Below are positions 59,051-64,000 of a stretch of DNA of 64,000 bases, one piece after another. The stretch covers positions 41,774 through 105,773 of the forward strand of contig JAIRKD010000068.1 in assembly GCA_031260285.1 (NCBI GenBank). Direction: 5' to 3'. The stretch comes from Gemmatimonadota bacterium. GTDB taxonomy: Bacteria; Gemmatimonadota; Gemmatimonadetes; Longimicrobiales; Longimicrobiaceae. Made by a program: the position numbers and the translations under genes. The notes beneath the pieces were generated by a model, which worked only from the letters and a program-made list of their open reading frames with translations, was not told where the DNA came from and ran no database searches. The first letter of the stretch is position 1. Each line of letters opens with the position of its first letter.

Positions 59051-62000
59051 TCAAAATCCCGGAAAGTTAACCGTACGAAGAATTTCTCTTCCCCTTACCA
59101 ACGCATTTTTATATGCTGGATTACTTGGGGAGATACTGTTGATCATATTCGTCAGCGGTCCTCCATTCTTGGATAGACCCATATGTTCAATCAACACCTG
59201 CTCGACCGCACGGGCATCTGTCCTTGAAAGTCGACTCAGACCTGGAATAACATCGATAGACATACTACGCTCGCGAAGATGAGTCGCGGCACGGGCTGCG
59301 ATATTTTTTGTAATACCAACATAATTTCCCGCGGTTGAGATGTACACAGACGTTTCCCCTGTTGCTATTGCTGCTTTCGCACCAATCGTCATCTGCGTCA
59401 TTTTCGCGCCCAGCATTTCCGTGCCGCCAAGAGGAGCAACCGCTAACATACCTGCGATCTCGAGAGGCTTTTCCACGGCCGAAACCCTTGCGCCCACACA
59501 TACCAAAGCCTCTGTTAAGTCGTTGGGGTGGCACGGATCCAGCCCGAACGGATCGGAGAAGTTGATCGGATCCCCTGCCGCGTACCCATACACATTGAGC
59601 CCGCCTGCAATCCCGATGGGATCGATCTGGGTAAACTGTCCGGACTCGGGGTTATAGTACCGGTTCCGTCGGTAGATCAGTCCGTTCTGATCCCTGGATC
59701 CAGCGACAAGCGACCCGTACCAGTGGAATCCGCGACTCTCCCCGAGAGTATACCGTGCCCCCGCAAGATAGGCTCTCATGTCCTCATCCCCCGGAAACAA
59801 CGCGTTCTGACAGCACTTTGCGCCGTTTGCGTCCGTAGCCATGAAGATCGAGCGCGTGCCACTGTGCAGGATCACCAGATTGGCGTATGCCTGCTGGTAG
59901 GGGAAGCTCTCCCGGCGGATCACGCTGAGCGGCTGGTCAATCCCCAGACCATGGGTGTAATTGATCTCAATGGTGGACTCCAGAATATTCTGCGGTGCGG
60001 CCGCCTGGGTCCGTTTCTCATAAATGATCTGATCGCCGTCCCAGACCGTATAGGTCTTCGGGCTGGTGCAATTCGTGAGACAGGGGTTCGACCCCGTCTT
60101 CCAATCCGTCGTGGCCGCCACGCCCAGATTGCAGCCCCAATCAACACCACTCGGACAGGCGTTCATGTCCCGCATGATATCCGTATAGATCCGCCGGCCC
60201 AGAGCATCATACCGATATTCGACAAACTCTCCATCCGAATCCCGTGAAAAGTCGGCGAAACAGGTCCACGGCTGCCCGTTTGACGTACAGGGGAAAGTCT
60301 TCTCCTGATAATTCGACAGTTCAGCGCGTTGCGTGAAGCGGAGTTTCTGATCCGCGTCATACCAGCTCACATTACGCGACCGGGACGTCACATTCTCAAA
60401 CAGATGATAACCAGGAGATCCAGATGTACGCCTCCAGTCGTGGGACACCCCTGCCGTGATCACGTCCGTCACATTCCCCGCGGCACTCCGGATCTCCCTC
60501 AACAACTTCATATCGTCCCAGTCCTGGAACGGGTTCAAGGCGCATTCCGGTGTCTGGCAATCAGGCAGGCGCGGTGTTGTTCCGCTCTGTCTTCCCGGAC
60601 CCGTATAGCTCCACTCGTGCCGCGAGTCGTTCACCGGCCGATAGGCGTTTGCCTTGACATACCCGTCCGGAGCGACCCGGAACTCCTCTTTCTCGTTCGG
60701 ATGGCCTACCGACATCAGATAGCCGAGACCCGAATAGGCATAGCCGGTAACCTTACTATTGTAGCTGTCCTGCAGGACCTTCCCGCGTTGATCATAGATG
60801 TACGAGTATGCGCCAACCAATGCCGCGACCCCGCTTTGTCCACCCGTTGCGGACCGGGTCAACAGGCGACCTTCTCTGTCGTAGGTGTAGTTCTCCGCAA
60901 TCCCGTTGGGCAGGGTGAGCTGGGTCAGCTCATTTCTGACATTCCAGGAATAGGTATAGGACTTCCCGAAGATATCCTTGATCACAGTGAGCGCACCCGT
61001 CTGCAGATCATACTGATATCCCTGGGGTCCGTAGACACCGTTCTGGCCCAGAGAAGTCCGCCGCCCGTTCCGGTCGTAGGTGATCCCGAGGTAATACCGG
61101 AACGTCGACTCTCCTTTTACGGTGAGGGTATCCCCGCGAAGTGCCCCGTTCGGATAGTAGGAGCGTCCCACACGGGAATATCGGTTCGTTGCCGACCGCA
61201 TTGTTCCTGTGACGGCATCATAGGTGAAGTTGGCTGTATCCGCCGGAATCACCAATCCAGCACTCTTGAAGGGGAAGTGCATCGTTGCCGGAGCAGGTTT
61301 CGGAACAATACCCGGCACAGTATCACAAAGGCTGTAACACCAGGGCGAATCCGGGAAAGACACACTCGGAACAATTTTCCGGACGAGCCGATCAAGCTGG
61401 TCATAGGTCATCAATACGGCGGGGCTCCCCCCGGAGCTGACTGATATCGGGTTCCCCGCTGCGTCGTAGCTGGTGACGGTCGGCAGATAGTTGGGGTTCG
61501 GCTTGTAGGGGTCGTACGTGAAGTTCTTCTTCACTCGTCCAAGAGCGTCATACTCCGTGGAGTCACGCAGCAGCCCCAGAGCCCGCACCGCGGTGACATA
61601 GCCACCCCGGTCGTAACGCTTCTGTACCGTCAGAATCTCCGCTCCCGTATAGGTGGTATCCTTGACGGTGACACTCACACCCATCGCGGGACCCTGCCGC
61701 GTTGTCAGTGTGTCCCGGTCCATCGCGTCATAACGGAAGCGCTGGACCTCCCGCCGCCCTGTTGCATCAATCGGAAGAAAGATGGAATCCACCCGACCCG
61801 TTGTGTTTCGAAAGGTGGTGGTGATCACGCCGGATGGAGTGGTCTGCTTTTCCAGGTTGCAGCGCGTGTCGTAACCGTAGGTGATCGCATCGGTCTGCGT
61901 TCCGATTGTGGGCTCGATCACCTGGGCCGGAAGCCCCGCGCAGCTTCCCGTCATATAGGTGAAGTTCACCCGGGAGGAAGAACCACGTCCGTCCTGTACC

Positions 62001-64000
62001 CAGCTTGTATTCCCATTGGCCAGATACGCCATCTGAACAAAGTCGTCTTCGGGCTGGGTGACCTTTGTGGGAAGAAAGGGATGAAGCGAATCCGCATATT
62101 CGTACACCGTCGCCGCATCCCGGCCATCATTGTACGGGTTGACCTGTGTCGTCCGGATCAGGGCACCTCGCGTACTGAAGGCCGCCCTGGTTGTATAGCC
62201 ATTGGGCGCACGCACCTCCGTCACCAACGCCGGGAAGCGGAAATCCTCCCGGAGGAGTCTGGTTTCAGCGCCCAGCGCGTCGCGGATCACCGTGGGCGCG
62301 CCCCAGCGATCCGTCCAGATCCGCGTCACCGTGGTGTCCGTGCGGGGTCCGTTGATCACCGTCATCGCTTCGGTCAGCACCACCGCCGTCCGCTTCGGGG
62401 TGACCCCGGTGCCCACCTTGAGCCCCACCACTTCCACCGGGCTGAAGGTGGTACGCAGGTTCAGGCGGCTGGTCCCCGTATCCGCAACCACGGTTGCGAA
62501 GCGATTCCCCTCCGCTGTGTAGCTGTAGCTGTTGCGCGTCCCGCGCTTGTCGGTCCGGCTGCTCACCAGACGACTGGTGGTGTTCGGGTAGCTGAACCGG
62601 GTGCTCAGCAGCGTATCCGACGGACTGTCCGGGTCCTGGATGTACCGGATCCGGCCACCCCCTCCCGCCAGCGTCGTAAGAGCAACCATTGTCACGCGGG
62701 AAACCGTTGTGGCGCCTGTCTGCGGAGGTGAGGTGACCGTGTAGTTCCCCATCGCGCCTGCCGCCGGCCAGCTGACGGTGTACTCCTGACGGGTAATCCC
62801 CGCAGGCGCAGGCAGCTGAATCGCCGACAGGCGACTGTAGCTGTCATACTGGAAGCGGGTGGAGTGCCCCAACCGACTGACGGTGGAGTCCTGCAGACCC
62901 GTCGCGCTGAAATACACCTTTGTCTTGTCCGGCAGGTCATGGACGTATGAGACCTGCGTACCCACCGTGATCTTCCGGATGGAATCTGCACCCGCCATAT
63001 CCGGATGGATCGCCTTCCATTTTGTCGGATTGCTGGTTGTGGTGGGCTCAAACAGCCGCGTGCTGCCATCCCCACCCACCCAGAGCAGATTGTTCCCCTC
63101 TGGAACCAGCCGTTCAATTCCCGCCAGCCACCACCCCGCTCCAAATGGCGAGTTCATCCGGTTCACAATCACCAGCTTCCCGGTCCGGGTGACCGTGTTT
63201 GCGCCCTGTTTCACTTCCAGTCTGTAATCGTACAGCCCGGTGGGATCATTGGAGGTGGCCTCAAAGCCAAGCGCGATCCGCCGTCCCTGACCCGTGCTCC
63301 ACCCCGAGGTTGCCCAGGACCCGGTGGCCCGCGTTGTCCAGCTGGTGGCAGTGGTCGCCTTGACCTGGAGAGTCGCGGTCACTGAATCGGTCGATGAGAC
63401 ACCCGTCGGCAGCCAGACGTTGGCAGCCACGACAGGCATGGGCGCCGCGTGCTGGCTGTTGTACAAGAGCGTGGGCGCGCGATCTACGCTCATTGCCTGC
63501 GTTGCGGGGAGGCCATGCACCAGCCGCAGGTCGCCACATTCGTAACCCGCTCCCTCACCCGCGGAAGCTGCAACACAGTAGGATCGCTCGATACTGGTGC
63601 CCGGATTCACCGTTTCGACTTCCGCCCAGAGCGCGTTCTGCATGGAGAGGCTGAGAGTTCCGATCCCCTGATACCCCGCCACCGCGCCCCCACTGCCGCT
63701 CACCAGCAGACGCACCGTCCCCGTATCCAGCGGAATGGTCCCCATGTACTTCATCTTTGCGGTGGTACTTTGTCCTGCATTCAGCGCAACAGAGGTGGGA
63801 GATACGCTGCAGTCGGAGATCGGTGCGGTGATGCAGTCCGGCTCCAGGGTGAAGTTCCCCGAGACACCGGACACGTTCTGAATGGTGAAGGTGACGCTGT
63901 CTGCTACTCCGGGCTGCCCCTGACGGGTGGCTCCGCCAACCGGGGTCACCGCAACGGTCCCCATATTGACGATCACATTGCCTGATGCAGTCACCGTATA
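59051..64000 (-). CDS. RHS/YD-repeat polymorphic toxin with GIY-YIG nuclease tip (5' end outside window)
   Basis: More than 1647 aa; the N terminus lies past base 64,000. Order seen: immunoglobulin-like export or adhesion segments (LEPDCITAPISDCSVSPTSVALNAGQ), the FGAGWWLAGIERL start of the RHS barrel, many YD-type repeats (YDALGRVKKNFTYDPYK, YTYDREGRLLTR), and the conserved core end YNPESGQFTQIDPIGIAGGLNVYGYAAGDPINFSDPFGL. The last 162 residues are the variable tip: SVYISTAGNYVGITKNIAARAATH, then RAVEQVLIEHMG and LTNMINS give the Y, YVG, R, H, E and N of a GIY-YIG nuclease. GC falls sharply in the tip. Secretion is likely to be Sec- or contact-dependent, but the route is not visible. Confidence 0.93.
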   Translation of the reverse strand, partial: YTVTASGNVIVNMGTVAVTPVGGATRQGQPGVADSVTFTIQNVSGVSGNFTLEPDCITAPISDCSVSPTSVALNAGQSTTAKMKYMGTIPLDTGTVRLLVSGSGGAVAGYQGIGTLSLSMQNALWAEVETVNPGTSIERSYCVAASAGEGAGYECGDLRLVHGLPATQAMSVDRAPTLLYNSQHAAPMPVVAANVWLPTGVSSTDSVTATLQVKATTATSWTTRATGSWATSGWSTGQGRRIALGFEATSNDPTGLYDYRLEVKQGANTVTRTGKLVIVNRMNSPFGAGWWLAGIERLVPEGNNLLWVGGDGSTRLFEPTTTSNPTKWKAIHPDMAGADSIRKITVGTQVSYVHDLPDKTKVYFSATGLQDSTVSRLGHSTRFQYDSYSRLSAIQLPAPAGITRQEYTVSWPAAGAMGNYTVTSPPQTGATTVSRVTMVALTTLAGGGGRIRYIQDPDSPSDTLLSTRFSYPNTTSRLVSSRTDKRGTRNSYSYTAEGNRFATVVADTGTSRLNLRTTFSPVEVVGLKVGTGVTPKRTAVVLTEAMTVINGPRTDTTVTRIWTDRWGAPTVIRDALGAETRLLREDFRFPALVTEVRAPNGYTTRAAFSTRGALIRTTQVNPYNDGRDAATVYEYADSLHPFLPTKVTQPEDDFVQMAYLANGNTSWVQDGRGSSSRVNFTYMTGSCAGLPAQVIEPTIGTQTDAITYGYDTRCNLEKQTTPSGVITTTFRNTTGRVDSIFLPIDATGRREVQRFRYDAMDRDTLTTRQGPAMGVSVTVKDTTYTGAEILTVQKRYDRGGYVTAVRALGLLRDSTEYDALGRVKKNFTYDPYKPNPNYLPTVTSYDAAGNPISVSSGGSPAVLMTYDQLDRLVRKIVPSVSFPDSPWCYSLCDTVPGIVPKPAPATMHFPFKSAGLVIPADTANFTYDAVTGTMRSATNRYSRVGRSYYPNGALRGDTLTVKGESTFRYYLGITYDRNGRRTSLGQNGVYGPQGYQYDLQTGALTVIKDIFGKSYTYSWNVRNELTQLTLPNGIAENYTYDREGRLLTRSATGGQSGVAALVGAYSYIYDQRGKVLQDSYNSKVTGYAYSGLGYLMSVGHPNEKEEFRVAPDGYVKANAYRPVNDSRHEWSYTGPGRQSGTTPRLPDCQTPECALNPFQDWDDMKLLREIRSAAGNVTDVITAGVSHDWRRTSGSPGYHLFENVTSRSRNVSWYDADQKLRFTQRAELSNYQEKTFPCTSNGQPWTCFADFSRDSDGEFVEYRYDALGRRIYTDIMRDMNACPSGVDWGCNLGVAATTDWKTGSNPCLTNCTSPKTYTVWDGDQIIYEKRTQAAAPQNILESTIEINYTHGLGIDQPLSVIRRESFPYQQAYANLVILHSGTRSIFMATDANGAKCCQNALFPGDEDMRAYLAGARYTLGESRGFHWYGSLVAGSRDQNGLIYRRNRYYNPESGQFTQIDPIGIAGGLNVYGYAAGDPINFSDPFGLDPCHPNDLTEALVCVGARVSAVEKPLEIAGMLAVAPLGGTEMLGAKMTQMTIGAKAAIATGETSVYISTAGNYVGITKNIAARAATHLRERSMSIDVIPGLSRLSRTDARAVEQVLIEHMGLSKNGGPLTNMINSISPSNPAYKNALVRGREILRTVNFPGF

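Overview
The window is a GC-rich (roughly 60%, judged by eye) bacterial chromosome segment from a Gram-negative (diderm) organism. It carries signal peptidase II, a LolA-like protein, PpiD, AsmA, outer-membrane barrel-type and lipoprotein genes. The gene neighbourhoods (tilS-hpt-ftsH-folP-cdaA, aroQ-efp-accB-accC, prfA-prmC, eno-ftsB) and a Minf_1886-type protein would fit a Gemmatimonadota-like lineage. That assignment is inference from remembered synteny and was not tested.

Bases 1-41,034 are almost wholly transcribed leftward (minus strand) and are mostly housekeeping. In transcription order from the right they run: a TPR protein, aroQ, efp, accB, accC, comB, ftsK, a LolA-like lipoprotein, yajQ, hemL, a SpoIID-domain lipoprotein, an outer-membrane protein, a Gfo/Idh/MocA oxidoreductase, rpmE, prfA, prmC, a YlbF-family gene, a CDP-alcohol phosphatidyltransferase and ino1. 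Then come a LamG-like lipoprotein, yigZ, a Minf_1886 protein, a zinc ribbon protein, nnr, eno, ftsB, two tRNA-Met genes and a GntR regulator. The last block is a hypothetical gene, a GDPD phosphodiesterase, tilS, hpt, ftsH, folP, cdaA, yggS, a purine nucleoside phosphorylase-like gene, ileS and lspA. Many neighbours overlap by 4 bp (ATGA) or a few tens of bases, which indicates operons. The only rightward gene in this stretch is a small Bor/Iss-type lipoprotein at 12.8 kb.

Bases 41.7-56 kb have mixed strands: ppiD, a DUF4321 protein, a polyprenyl diphosphate synthase, a DExH helicase with an RGG-rich tail, a His-rich small protein, PHP phosphoesterase-coaE, a secreted cupin, an AsmA-family protein and gltD. 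Strong intrinsic terminators and REP-like palindromes sit between these units.

Bases 56.3-64 kb are an accessory island of clearly lower GC: a polymorphic toxin locus on the minus strand. A very large RHS/YD-repeat protein (5' end outside the window) ends in a tip that reads as a GIY-YIG nuclease. It is followed at once by an Imm26-like gene, a DUF4259-like gene and two copies of a paralogous family I do not recognise, probably immunity proteins. A decayed IS3-type transposase (5' truncated, in-frame TAG) lies between the two paralogues. This is the most interesting locus. Other items worth a look are an IleRS2 with a swapped HIGH motif (GIHH), a purine nucleoside phosphorylase homologue lacking most of the catalytic residues, and an ino1-CDP-alcohol transferase pair pointing to inositol phospholipids.
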